Positions 33,925-44,600 are shown, numbered from the stretch's first letter. The stretch: 64,000 nucleotides of DNA from Sclerotiophoma versabilis (GCA_012274445.1 JAAROD010000080.1:2108001-2172000); one strand, 5' to 3'. A program made the numbers and translations. The notes: generated from the letters alone by a model not told the origin.

Positions 33925-34276
33925 TATTGATTTCGGCGACTTGTTAGGCGGGGTGGGAGACAGTGGTGATACCGCTGTTATCGCTGTGCTACGCTTGGCT
34001 TCTTGTGGTCTCTTGGCTGCTCCGCGGAATTCTCCCGGGTCAAAATCTTTTTCGATACTTATATCGAAGTCGATATTTAGGTTCGTAGGATTTCCGCGGC
34101 CTACTAGGTCTCGCGATTTCGTATCTAGATCGGCACAAGGTTTTGGAGGTTTTGGGATTGGTTTGATGTCAGAGCGCCCAATCGGACCGCGCTGAAGCAA
34201 ACCTCAACACGTCAACCGCATAAGAGCGGCCGCAAACAAGAGGGGTTTGGAGCAGACTACGCGCAGGTGTGTCAGA

Positions 34277-35256
34277 ATGCAGCGCGGAATACCCCACGTT
34301 GGCCGAGCTCTTTTTAGGGCGGGGCCTGTTCCTGGAGCTTCCAATTCCTCTTTCTGTACCTCACGCCCGTGGTTGTCGACTCACAGCTCAGCTCCATTGC
34401 TCCGATCTTCGCCCACACAGCAAAAGCACATTAGAGCATTCACGAAGAGCTCTTTCTTTACGAGCAATTGGTACAAGAAGATGACCGGCCAGGAAAACCC
34501 CCAGACCACGCAGGAGGTCAAGAAGTACCTCCAGCAGAGCCATGACCGCATCTTCGAGAACAACAAGAAGTGGGCCGAGGAGATGGCGAAGAAGAAGCCC
34601 GAGTTCTTCAAGGACCTGAGTGCTGGTCAGTCTCCGGACTACCTGTGGATTGGTGAGTACATCTGCAATCTCTCGCGCGCGACAAGGCCTCCACACGAAA
34701 CCAATGGGACTGGAGCACTGCTAATAGATACACAGGCTGCTCCGACTCGCGCATCCCCGCCGAAGCCCTCACCGGCGTCGACCCCGGCGAGATGTTCATC
34801 CACCGCAACATCGCCAATCTCGTCAACAACATCGACCTGAACGTCATGTCCGTTGTCAACTATGCCGTGCGCCACCTGAAGGTCAAGCACGTCGTCGTGT
34901 GTGGCCACTACGGCTGCGGCGGCGTCAAGGCTGCCATGACACCCCAGGATCTTGGCCTGCTTAACCCCTGGCTGCGCAACATCCGCGACGTGTACCGTCT
35001 GCACCAGAGCGAGCTTGATGCCATCGCCGACGCGGATGCCAAGTACGACAGGCTGGTTGAGCTGAATGTGATCGAGCAGTGCAGGAACGTGATCAAGACG
35101 GCGGCGGTGCAGTTGAGCTATGCGGAGAACGAGTTCCCTATCGTACATGGCTGGGTGTTTGGCTTCAAGGATGGACTGCTGAAGGATTTGAAGTTCGACC
35201 ATGAGGGCGAGCTTAAGGAGATTCAGAAGATCTACAACCTGACCGATATGTCTTAG
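34277..35256 (+). CDS. beta-class carbonic anhydrase, 298 aa
   Basis: Zinc enzyme that interconverts CO2 and bicarbonate. Exons are 34277-34652 and 34736-35256, with an 83-base intron. The beta-class residues are all present: Cys127-x-Asp129-x-Arg131 (GCSDSR, right after the intron), then His183 and Cys186 (CGHYGCGG). The last exon has the conserved FPIVHGWVFGFKDGLLKDL. Residues 1-68 are Arg/Ser-rich without acidic residues and look like a mitochondrial presequence. A second in-frame ATG at 34481 (MTGQENPQ) in good context would give a cytosolic form of 230 aa, so one gene may serve both compartments. Confidence 0.95.
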
Positions 35257-36006
35257 ACAGAGCGTTTACCAAGAAGGATGTGAGTTTAGCGAGGAGTTGT
35301 TGGGTGCATAAGGAGCTGTAAAGAAGAGGGAGAGGCGTTTAGAGGAAGATGTTGGGGACGCATTACAGCTTGCTTTGTCTCCAGCTTTGTGCGCTGATGC
35401 TGGTAGGCTTGCAAAATTGATAGTAATACTGCACGTTTTCCATCTCTCGAGTTGTCGTCATCACAAACAGTTGCTACATTAGGCGTGCGATACGATGTTG
35501 CGGACTTCCGTCTGCCACGATGGATTGCTGCTTTTGGAACTTTACACGGTTTTAGGAATTCAAGGCTGCATGAACCGGGATACACTTCGCCCCGCTTGTA
35601 ACCGATCGCTAACACCGACCAGCCTAATGCGCACGAAAGTAATCTCCAGGTCCAATCACCTTCAGCCGTCTCATGCAAGTTGTTGGCATAAGCAGTCCAA
35701 GGCTGACGTGCACTTGTCTCTGCAGGAGGGTTCGCTCGTCCGTCAGTGGCAGCAACGGACAAAGCTCGACAAAGCTCGACAAACACCGTTCATGGTATGC
35801 GGAGTTAAGACACAGCAGAGTCTTGCACGAACGGGGCATGCGATGCGAAAGAGGAAGAGCGGAGGATATAAGGATGGAGGTGTTTGACATGATTACTTCT
35901 ACCACATAACCTCACAGTCATCAAGCTCCTTCAAGAAGAACAAACATCTCCTTAACCCAATTTCACCAGCCTTAACATCATCGTCTTTATTGGACCACTT
36001 CCACAA
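35257..36006. other. intergenic stretch
   Basis: No supported gene. Two tandem copies of a 10-base unit (AAAGCTCGAC) lie at 35761-35780. The final 100 bases are CT/A-rich leader of the SDR gene. Confidence 0.45.
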
Positions 36007-37044
36007 ATGTCTCGCTACGCGGAAGCTCACAAGGTCGCCAACCTTCGTGGTGCTGGAGATGCACGACCTACTGCCCTTCAAGTCATAGAAGACGAAAGCT
36101 TGAGCGGAAAGCTCACTGATAAAGTGTTTCTCATCACCGGCGTCTCCTCAGGCATTGGAACCGAAACACTGCGCGCTCTTCACACGACAGGCGCCCACAT
36201 CTACGGTACGGTCCGCGACATCGCGAAAGGCCAGAAGGCCGTTGACGCCATCCTCTCCGAGAACCACCCTTCCGGCGGTAAGATCACTCTCATCGAGATG
36301 TCCCTCGACAGTTTCGCCAGCATCCGTCGTGGTGCCGCAGACTTCCTCACCAAGTCCAACGACACCCTGCACCTCCTCATCGCCAATGCCGGCATAATGG
36401 CAACCCCCTACTGCAAAACCGCCGATGGCTTCGAATCCCAATTCGGCACAAATCACCTCGCCCACTTCCTGCTCTTCCAGCTCCTGAAGCCGGCGCTCCT
36501 AGCCTCCGCAACACCCACCTACCCGTCCCGCGTCGTCACCGTAACCTCAACAGGCCACCAGTTCGGACCTCCTCTTTTTGGCGACTACAACTTCGAGACT
36601 ACCCCATACGACCCATGGCGCGCATACGGCCAGTCCAAAACCGCCAACATCTGGCTCGCCAACAGCATCGAGTCTTCCTTCGGAATGCAGAACCTGCACG
36701 CAACTTCCGTGCATCCGGGCCTCATCTTGAGTTCCAACTTGGGCACGCACTTACCCGCCGAGCAGTTGGCTATGTTCTATGACCCGGAGGTCCAGCGCAC
36801 TGCTAAGAGCGTCGAGCAAGGCGCCGCCACACAGGTCTGGGCTGCCGTTGGCAAAGAGTGGAAAGATAAGGGCGGTAGATATCTGAGTAATATGGCGGAG
36901 GCACTGAGTACTGAGGAGAAGGCGAAGGAGGAGGGTATGACTTATATGGCAAATGACGGATACCATGCGTGGGCGTATGATGTCGAAGGGGCGGAGAGGC
37001 TGTGGAAGGAGAGTCTTGGGATGGTGGGGTTAGATGTAGAGTGA
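36007..37044 (+). CDS. short-chain dehydrogenase/reductase, retinol-dehydrogenase/WWOX-like, 345 aa
   Basis: NAD(P)-dependent oxidoreductase of the SDR family. Single exon. Cofactor motif Thr44-Gly-x3-Gly-Ile-Gly51 (ITGVSSGIG), the stabilising ANAG motif near 126, and the catalytic Ser181 (VTSTGHQ), Tyr207 and Lys211 (YGQSK). The C-terminal SVHPGLILSSNLG segment is usual for this subgroup. The N-terminal 35 residues precede the Rossmann fold without being a clear targeting signal. The subgroup acts on lipophilic aldehydes, ketones or alcohols; the substrate here is unknown. No neighbour suggests a pathway. Confidence 0.9.
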   Translation: MSRYAEAHKVANLRGAGDARPTALQVIEDESLSGKLTDKVFLITGVSSGIGTETLRALHTTGAHIYGTVRDIAKGQKAVDAILSENHPSGGKITLIEMSLDSFASIRRGAADFLTKSNDTLHLLIANAGIMATPYCKTADGFESQFGTNHLAHFLLFQLLKPALLASATPTYPSRVVTVTSTGHQFGPPLFGDYNFETTPYDPWRAYGQSKTANIWLANSIESSFGMQNLHATSVHPGLILSSNLGTHLPAEQLAMFYDPEVQRTAKSVEQGAATQVWAAVGKEWKDKGGRYLSNMAEALSTEEKAKEEGMTYMANDGYHAWAYDVEGAERLWKESLGMVGLDVE

Positions 37045-38579
37045 GGTTTTCTACTGGATATTTGCGGAGTGGAGGGCATACATTGCGAACAGTGGTAGCC
37101 ACGGATAGACTTGGGAGGGTCTTTGCTTTAGAACCTAGTCGTCTCTTTGAAGTTGTACAATTACCTTGATCTTAACTTAATAGAATAGACATCATACGAT
37201 ACGTATGCAAACCATTGTCGAGAAAGTGCTAGTTTCGAGGAAGTACCGCCCGGCGAGATGGAAGTGAAAAGAAATTTATTCATCCCCTCAAGAAATCGCG
37301 AATCTTTCGATGCACATGCAGGTCAGGTGCATCTGTCCACCGGTGAGGGAATGATAACGATTGCTTGTTCGGGAAAGTTTTGATAAGCGTTGATTGCGGA
37401 TGAAATTCGACCGAGGAGCACCCCTCAGGATTACTGATCTTTGCAAGACGTGGAAGAGGGGTTGTGCGCCTGATTTTGCCTGGGTGGAAAAGTTCTAGGA
37501 GCTGTGGATCGCGGTGAATATATACTGTCGGCCACACCAGTGCACAGTTTGAGAGCAGTTGAGTGTAGTAGGCAGTTAAGGGTACTTGAGACCTCTGCCG
37601 TTGTTCATAGCTCACTAGCAGTTGTTTATAGAAAACGTGGGCTGCTCTATCCGACGTGGTATTGATGCTGCCGGGCAAAGAGAGAAGGCAAAGCTGTTAT
37701 GATTGCAGAGTTGCCCAAAGCGGAAAGTTTTCGAGGTGTTGATAGCGGATGAAGTTCGACCGCCACCAACTGCGCCCTGCGGCATTGCTTCCTTCGCCGT
37801 CGTCAATGTTCCAAAATCGTAACCGCTTTTCCAGAGGATGGACTGTATTGCTTCATTCCATCGCGTTCGGCGTCCGAGGCTCAATTGCATCCTTCAGCTT
37901 ACTTTTTCGTAAAACTCGGTGACTCGGCAACGATATTTTCTTTGCTGGCTTCTACAGTACGCGCGACTTGAAGCTGTGCACTTGCATCAATACTACTGTG
38001 CGTCCACACCGCCGCTTATAGCACCAGGCAGCGCCTCCATCCATTTACTCGTTCAAGACGACAGGCGACCGTTTTGCAGCCATACCTTGTGCGGCGTTGT
38101 GCGGCGCATGTTCACACTACAAGCTTTCTTGAGTCTAGCTTGCGGCAGAGCTCAGCTCAGCCCCCGACAGAGCACCACCTATTTCAAGCAGTAGGATCCC
38201 GGATATCATGCGGCTGTTGCAGGCCTTCGCCCGACTAGCAGCTTGCTCGCGCAGTTGTAAGCGATGCGGCTGAGGCAGATGAGCATCATTCGTCAAGGGC
38301 CCTGTGCAATTTTTAGGATGACCTTCGCACCGCCTCAGCCTTACGTGCGAGGAACGTCTTGGCCGTCTGACAGCTGCATCTCAGCCATGAGACTTCAGCT
38401 ACCACATGGCGGAGATTCCGAATATCTGCTCACCGTTGTGGGCTTCGCTCCTCCACATCCAAACGGCGCTGTTCCCTTTCGCAAACCTATAGCGACCCTT
38501 ATCCCCAGGACCATCTGAAACGACAGCACCATGCAATACTGAGCAATCCCTGCTTCAAGTACTGTCACAAATCGGAGCC
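37045..38579. other. 1.5-kb intergenic stretch with an imperfect direct repeat
   Basis: No supported gene. Two related segments of about 43 bases lie at 37371-37413 and 37721-37762, sharing GGAAAGTTTT near the start and GCGGATGAA(A/G)TTCGACCG at the end. Confidence 0.4.
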
Positions 38580-40976
38580 ATGGAGCTCTCAGATTCGCCT
38601 CCCTTAATGTCGCCCTTAGGATCACCCGAAATTCGAATATCACGACCAGAGTATGCCTCAATACCGCAGCAACGTACAAGCGACGATGAATTATTTGCTT
38701 CGAGACCCGATAGGCGCTCGAGGTTCGAAGAGTCTATAGAACCTGGACTTGGTATCCAGATGAGACCGTTCACATCGCCCAAATCGCCAGGAAACTCATA
38801 CAGCCAACAATCGACGCCCAAAGCTGGCATGTTCTCGACTTTTTCGCCATCAGCTCCACGACCACTCTATCAGAGGACTCCTGATACTCTGTACTCCTTC
38901 GGGACTGGTATCTCACGTGCGCGGACGGATCCTATGACGGAACGGCTCATCGCCCATCGGGCAACACAGTTTGCGAAATGGAAAGTACACTGGCGAACGC
39001 CGGCAACGATGGTATTCGCATTCATTGCTGGCATCCTTCTAGCCCTCGCGCAGCACTTTTGGTATAAGTTTTTGCATCACAGACCTACGTATGATGAGGA
39101 CCAGAAGTTTCGCTGGGTTTTGTACGGACGTGCGCTGGCCTATTTGTCGAAGGTGGCCTTTGGTGCATGTTGCATCCTGGTCTTTCGTCAACGTATCTGG
39201 AGGACATTTCGGGAACGAGCACTATCTGTGCTGTCAATCGATCAGCTTTTTGGTGCCACGGACGATCCATCGCTCTTCATCAATTGGGAGACGATATCAA
39301 ACGCCCCGGTCGCTGTAGCCATCGCCACTGTGTTCTGGGTGATACCGCTTGCAACTATCATCTTCTCTCCCGGTGCGTTGACTTTTGGCGATTACCTTGA
39401 AATAAAGTCCATCAACCGAGGTGTCCCTCACATCAATTTCGTACAAGAGACGACCAAGAATTGGCGCCACCCAGTGCCTTATGATCCTACCGAGGATGAT
39501 TTGCTTTCGGAAGGTGGAAATAAGAGATCACTGATGTACTACAATACGACTGACAAGTCTCGAGATCCCACGACCCCGAATTGGTTCGACTACTATGACC
39601 AACCTTCTGCCGAGCTCAGAAGGGTGGCTTTATTGTTTAGCTTCAATTTGATGAAGCACTCTACGCATAGGCTGAATGCAAGACAGTATGTTTGTGGAAA
39701 ATCTCAAGCAGGGGGATCATATAATTGCACCTTCACGCAAAGCTTTGTTGCGCCCGCCTACAAGTGCGACTTGGTCGCAGATGGCATTGGTGACAATAGC
39801 CGGCTGGCTGATCTCGGTGCTCCCTTCAACACATCAACATTGTTACCCGAGGGCCGCAACGTATATCAGGCAGAAGTGGGGCTCGGCGACTATAAGCGTC
39901 CCCAAATGGAGAACTTTCAAAAGGGCCCAGGAGGTCTTCCTTTAGCAGACGTTCCAGCTGACCTTGGTGTTTTCAAAGCGGAGCCGGTGCTCTGGATCGG
40001 ATACTCCGTCAACAGCACAGAACCATTGCCTGTAGACTCGCCGTATAGGAAGAGCTGGACACATCGCTACGACCCACGGGTTGTTCGATGTATCATGAAT
40101 GAAGCCAAGTACACAGTGAAGTGGAACTTTACTGGGCCGTATTTCATGGCGATGCCGAAATTAGACTTCCTAGGACCTGTCTTAGACACCAACTTCACGC
40201 GCAACGAGGACGGAACACTCAACTACGACATAGATCCAGTCCCTGCTGAGAACTTCATTAGGCCGCTTTCCGATGTCGGCTCATACAAGAAGGTAGCGGC
40301 CTACCATGCCATGGGCGATGTGCTCCGCGATTTTCTACGTGGCCATGTCGAATTGGAACCTCCCTTGCCAGGTCCTTCATATGCGGTAGTGTCCTCGGAT
40401 GTGACCAAGACGCGCTTGGTTGGCGTCGATAGTTTGCCAAAGAAGGATTTTGGCACGTTGTTAGAGAATTTCTTCGCTGACTTGGTGCTTTCGTTGTACT
40501 CCGCGCCTGAAATGCTCGTTGTCGAGGACCAGGAGCTAGAACTCAACCGCACGCGGTGGCAGTCGTCGTTTGTCTATGTACCACAACGGCTGTGGATGTG
40601 CTACACACCTGTTATCTTCGTGACACTTATCATCCTTTTGTTTGGCATGTTCACAATCTGGGAAGATGGTACTACATTCTCAACTGGGTTCTCTCGCATA
40701 CTGGTCACTACTCGAAACACAACCCTAGACGATATCAGCCGCGGCGCTTGTCTGGGAAACGATCCTTTCCCGATGGAGCTCATGCACACGCGTTTGAAGT
40801 TCGGCGTCCTGAGCGAAGGGAGCGAGAATGAGTACATGGGCACAGAAGGCTTCCAGCATTGCGCATTCGGGGTGGCATCTGAAGTCACGCCAATCAGAAG
40901 AAGTGTGCTATACGCAGGTCTTAGGCGGCGGAAACAAGACCTAAAAACATTTGAAAACAGGAGTATTAGAAGCTAG
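38580..40976 (+). CDS. uncharacterised four-helix membrane protein with large extracytosolic domain, 798 aa
   Basis: Not a family with a known role. Single exon. The N terminus (1-130) is Ser/Pro-rich and probably cytosolic. Three membrane helices follow at about 143-165 (MVFAFIAGILLALAQHFWY), 185-205 (AYLSKVAFGACCILVF) and 243-266 (VAVAIATVFWVIPLATIIF). Then comes a domain of roughly 400 residues with several NxS/T sequons (for example YNCTF, FNTSTL, WNFTGP, NFTRNE) and paired Cys, so it is probably lumenal or outside the cell. A last helix sits at about 684-706 (YTPVIFVTLIILLFGMFTIW) before a cytosolic tail of about 90 residues. This layout recurs in filamentous ascomycetes as an orphan family, as far as I recall. 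A sensor or receptor-like role would be speculation. Confidence 0.85.
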   Translation: MELSDSPPLMSPLGSPEIRISRPEYASIPQQRTSDDELFASRPDRRSRFEESIEPGLGIQMRPFTSPKSPGNSYSQQSTPKAGMFSTFSPSAPRPLYQRTPDTLYSFGTGISRARTDPMTERLIAHRATQFAKWKVHWRTPATMVFAFIAGILLALAQHFWYKFLHHRPTYDEDQKFRWVLYGRALAYLSKVAFGACCILVFRQRIWRTFRERALSVLSIDQLFGATDDPSLFINWETISNAPVAVAIATVFWVIPLATIIFSPGALTFGDYLEIKSINRGVPHINFVQETTKNWRHPVPYDPTEDDLLSEGGNKRSLMYYNTTDKSRDPTTPNWFDYYDQPSAELRRVALLFSFNLMKHSTHRLNARQYVCGKSQAGGSYNCTFTQSFVAPAYKCDLVADGIGDNSRLADLGAPFNTSTLLPEGRNVYQAEVGLGDYKRPQMENFQKGPGGLPLADVPADLGVFKAEPVLWIGYSVNSTEPLPVDSPYRKSWTHRYDPRVVRCIMNEAKYTVKWNFTGPYFMAMPKLDFLGPVLDTNFTRNEDGTLNYDIDPVPAENFIRPLSDVGSYKKVAAYHAMGDVLRDFLRGHVELEPPLPGPSYAVVSSDVTKTRLVGVDSLPKKDFGTLLENFFADLVLSLYSAPEMLVVEDQELELNRTRWQSSFVYVPQRLWMCYTPVIFVTLIILLFGMFTIWEDGTTFSTGFSRILVTTRNTTLDDISRGACLGNDPFPMELMHTRLKFGVLSEGSENEYMGTEGFQHCAFGVASEVTPIRRSVLYAGLRRRKQDLKTFENRSIRS

Positions 40977-41069
40977 ACCCGAGTCCCTTGACAGAACTAG
41001 ATTAATTATTTTGAGATCTTTCATCACAACTGCCTCCGCCTTCTGGCATCCTGCCTTCCTCGACTCACA

Positions 41070-42043
41070 CTAACAAATTCCAATAACGCCGTTGACGGGC
41101 ACATCAATACTCGTTGTATAACTCGCCGCATCACTTAGGAGATACACATATGCGCCTCCCAGCTCCTCGACCTCGGCCAGTCGCGGAATACCTCCGTAGT
41201 ACTTCAGCTGCTGCTCCCAGTCCGGTTGCTGCTCAACCCAGTACGTCATGGCCGTCTTCACAAGCCCAGGCGATACGGAATTCACCCGGATCCCGTATTG
41301 TGCCCATTCCATGGCAAGCGTATGTGTCATGTTCTTCACGCCGGCTTTAGAGGCACCGTAGGGCGCTGAGGGGACGCGCTGAGAAGTGTTAATTTGGCCG
41401 GTGTAATGCTAGCGGAGGGGAAGCGAGGTACCTTATTCGGACGATGCGAAGCCATAGAAGCAGTGATGACAATCGAGCCTTTCACGCCTTGCTTGATGAA
41501 AGCTCTCGCCGCGCATCGAGCGGTATAGAAAGACCCGTACAGGTTTACGCCCCACAACTGGTCGATCTCCTCGGTGGTGAATTCTAGAGCCGGCTTGTGC
41601 TTTGTGCGGCCTGCGTTGGCGACCTAGTCACAACTCATTAGCACCTATTCCATGCTCCTGTATACAAATGGGTCACGCACCATGCCGTGCAGACCACCTG
41701 CTTCTTCCAGGATCTTGTCGACGGCGGCTTGGATGGACTCTTCTTTCGTAACGTCTGCTTGGATTGCGAAGATCTGGCCTGGGTACTTCTTCGAGATGGC
41801 GGCAAATTCATCGCCTGTTTCGCCGATGTCGATGGAGTAGATTTCTGATGCCCCATTGGCCAGACAGCAGTCTGCTATGCCGAGTCCAATTCCTGAGTGC
41901 TGTTAGTGATGGGTTCGAGATTCTACTGCAAAGAGTCTACCTCTGTTGGCGCCCGTGATGGCGATGATCTTGTCTTTCAGCTGGACTGTCTTGACTGGCC
42001 CTGATTCGGGGACTGCATTCATCTTGGCTGCTGATGATGCCAT
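41070..42043 (-). CDS. NADP(H)-type short-chain dehydrogenase, sorbose/xylulose reductase-like, 271 aa
   Basis: SDR of about 270 residues in the polyol/sugar reductase group. Exons are 41941-42043, 41681-41892, 41432-41623 and 41070-41378; introns are 48, 57 and 53 bases. Cofactor motif ITGANRGIGLG spans intron 1; VANAGR opens exon 3; the catalytic set is Ser in ITASMASH, then Tyr and Lys in YGASKAG at the start of exon 4. The segment WAQYGIRVNSVSPGLVKTAM and the C-terminal YLLSDAASYTTSIDVPVNG are typical. Such enzymes reduce keto-sugars (L-sorbose, xylulose, fructose) to polyols with NADPH; the substrate is not fixed by sequence. It lies tail to tail with the preceding membrane-protein gene. 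Confidence 0.92.
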
Positions 42044-42474
42044 CTTGTAGTGACGATTCTGGTCCGACAATGATGCTTGTAGCTTAATAGCGTATTGCTA
42101 GACTTGTGTGATACTAAGAAATGAAAAGCAGATTTCAGGAGATGCTGTCAAAGATACTGATGTACTCGTGGTCATCTTTATGCTTTCGTGAAGCCTCCAT
42201 ACCCCACATGGTCCCCCATGGTTTACCCCATGTTGAGACTATTGTGGTCCACTATGTGTCGAGACGAGCTTTACGATGCAGGGCGGCCTCGTGGACATGT
42301 GCCACGAGACGAGGCGCATCTGCTGGGTGCCAAGACTGAGTTTACCAAAAAAGAACTCGATCAACAGTCAGACAATGAAGTATTCAAGACAATTGCGCTC
42401 CCCTATTGGATATATTCATGTCTATTGTATGTAGTTTGAACACCGTTTCCCCTGTCTCAAATCTGTACAGAGGT
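42044..42474. other. intergenic stretch
   Basis: Promoter of the SDR gene and 3' flank of the deformylase gene; nothing else seen. Confidence 0.5.
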
Positions 42475-43560
42475 TTAGTTGAACACAACCGTCTTGGCAC
42501 CGTTCAAGAAAACACGCTTCTCGCTCCACCACTTGACAGCAGCAGCAAGCACCTGGCTCTCAACATTGCTGCCCTCGACAACCAACTCGTTCGGGCTCAG
42601 CGCGTGGTCGACACGCGCAATGCGCTGCTCAATGATCGGGCCCTCGTCCAAATCCGCAGTCACAAAGTGCGCAGTCGCACCAATAATCTTCACACCACGC
42701 TCATACGCCTGGTGGTATGGCTTCGCGCCCTTGAAAGACGGCAAGAAAGAGTGGTGAATGTTAATGATCTTGCCGGACATCTCGGTGCACAGACGAGGAG
42801 ACAGAACCTGCATGTATCTCGCCAGAACGACCAGGTCAATGTTGTGCTTCTTGATGAGCTCTAAAATCTGACTCTCCTGCTCAGTCTTGGTGTCCTTGGT
42901 GACGGGGAGGTGGTGGAACTCGATTCCATGCGACTTGGCCATGTCTGCAAATTCAGGGTGGTTTGAGACGATGATCGGAACTTCGATCTTCAGTTGTCCG
43001 GACTTGACGCGGAACAGAAGGTCGTTCAAGCAATGCCCGATCTTGGATACCATGATCAGGACCTTGGGCTTAGTGTCTACGGAGCGGATGTCGTAGGTCA
43101 TGCTCATTTCCTTTGCGAGATCTGCCATGGACTTCTGGAGAGCGGAGAGCTCAGTTGCGTGGCCGAAGTGCACGCGCATGAAGAAAGTCTTCGATGCCGG
43201 ATCGGAGAATTGCTGCAAGTCGAGAATAGTAAGGTTCTCCTTTGCAAGCAGGCCCGTGACAGCGTAAACGATACCTGCCTTATCCGGGCAGGACAAAGTA
43301 AGGAAGTGATCAGAGCCGGCCATTTTCTTGGATGTTGAGATCCCTTCCGATTCGCGAGAGCCGAGTTGCTGGAGTCCTATGGGCGATGTTGAGATCTGGC
43401 GGCCAGAAAGTCGTGATGACTGTTGCGGCACTGAAATTTTGTGAACGGTGTTTTGCCGGTTCCGGAAAGCTTGGAGCGGTGCTTGTGCTTGTCGACCCAC
43501 GATCGAAAGTGATGATGTGGAGAAGCTTTTTGTGCTAATGCGTACTGAGCGTGCAATCAT
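42475..43560 (-). CDS. formyltetrahydrofolate deformylase (PurU-type), 361 aa
   Basis: Hydrolyses 10-formyl-tetrahydrofolate to formate and tetrahydrofolate, balancing one-carbon units. Single exon. Residues 1-79 are Arg/Ser/Gln-rich and resemble a mitochondrial presequence. An ACT regulatory domain follows (LTLSCPDKAGIVYAVTGLLA), then the formyltransferase-type catalytic domain. The Asn-His-Asp set is intact: NIHHSFLPSF supplies Asn and His, and ATAHFVTADLDEGPII supplies Asp. An internal in-frame ATG at 43323 (MAGSDHFLTL) would give a cytosolic form at bacterial PurU length. The chosen ATG is the first in frame; twelve codons upstream begin with GTG only. The enzyme is absent from budding yeast but known in filamentous fungi. 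Confidence 0.95.
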   Translation of the reverse strand: MIARSVRISTKSFSTSSLSIVGRQAQAPLQAFRNRQNTVHKISVPQQSSRLSGRQISTSPIGLQQLGSRESEGISTSKKMAGSDHFLTLSCPDKAGIVYAVTGLLAKENLTILDLQQFSDPASKTFFMRVHFGHATELSALQKSMADLAKEMSMTYDIRSVDTKPKVLIMVSKIGHCLNDLLFRVKSGQLKIEVPIIVSNHPEFADMAKSHGIEFHHLPVTKDTKTEQESQILELIKKHNIDLVVLARYMQVLSPRLCTEMSGKIINIHHSFLPSFKGAKPYHQAYERGVKIIGATAHFVTADLDEGPIIEQRIARVDHALSPNELVVEGSNVESQVLAAAVKWWSEKRVFLNGAKTVVFN

Positions 43561-43858
43561 TTCTAAAGAGATTTGACTGCAATTGAGACGCGGCACGTGT
43601 TCTTTTGGGCCTTTTGTGAGAGGAATTTGAGGGTTTCTGTTTCCGGCTGCCGAGATCGGCCGTCCAATCAGAGCCTAGCCTTTCTGGCTACGTAAGAGCT
43701 GTTTCACCCTCCATTTCACCAGCCTTGCCATGGCATCTACGCGAAATCCTACGAACCACACAATTCGAACGTCCAGATGATACCTTTGGCGTCACCACAC
43801 TTGAAGGTACCGCTGATATCCACAGTGCGTACACAGAAGACACACCCCAAACCTCGAT

Positions 43859-44600
43859 ATGACAGATACAGTAGCGTCCGAAGCGACAGGCTCATTCGAC
43901 AGGGTGCAGGCACGTTATGAGAGCCGCAAATGCCCAGCATGTGACCTGTCTCCTTTCGGTGCACTTGATCGCGATAAAAGCCCTTTGCCCACTGTTATTG
44001 GTCTCAATAGCATCGACCTTGAACAACTTCGTAAATATTCGCCCAAGTGTGATTTTTGTCAAGCTCTACTTGATTTACTGGCACAATGACTCTCAGATGA
44101 GGATTGTGATGTGATAGACGATAATGCCATTGCCTATCGTGATACGTGTGGTATGAGCGATTGGCGCGTGCAGCGCACCGACCACACGTATCTAGGTCTT
44201 TTTGTAGACTTTAGTGTCTGCACTCCCTTGCTGAATGGAGGTAAGCAATTGATGTAGATTCAGACAGCGCAATCGCGAAACGGGTGAGCGATTGCCATAT
44301 CCATATCCAACCGTTGTCTGGCCATACCTCGAGACAACTCAACTACTGGATGAGCAAGTGTAGTTGAAAACACCAAACATACTTCGATCATCCCAAGAGT
44401 CTACCCGCGCGTGTAGTCGACTTTCGCACAGCGTATTTGAAGCCATCAGACCCGACATGGATGACCAAAAACGCAGGAAAGCGCGTTTATGTCGTCACAC
44501 TCTGGGAATTTAGGCTCAATACTGAGCCACTTACTTCTACAGCCGGCTATGAATTTCTTTGTAGCTACGCTTGGAAGCAGACAGCGAGCCCTACGAACCC
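43859..44600 (+). pseudogene. decayed HET-domain (heterokaryon incompatibility) gene, N-terminal part
   Basis: The remains of the N-terminal region that precedes a HET domain. The frame from ATG 43859 has two Cys pairs (KCPACDL, CDFCQALLDLL), is stopped by TGA at 44087-44089, and then runs on in the same frame as LSDEDCDVI to about 44235. After a frameshift it resumes at 44257 (DSDSAIAKRVSDCHIH, LNYWMSKC), meets a second TGA at 44365-44367, and continues with PKSLPARVVDFRTAY and KRVYVVTLW, the place where a HET domain normally begins. The typical HET core is not found after this. Two stops, a frameshift and a lost core make it a pseudogene. HET proteins trigger cell death on non-self fusion; this copy cannot. 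Confidence 0.7.

Noticed and set aside
36007..42043. The two SDR genes as a recent duplicate pair
   Set aside because: They belong to different SDR subgroups (345 versus 271 aa, different motifs and exon structure).
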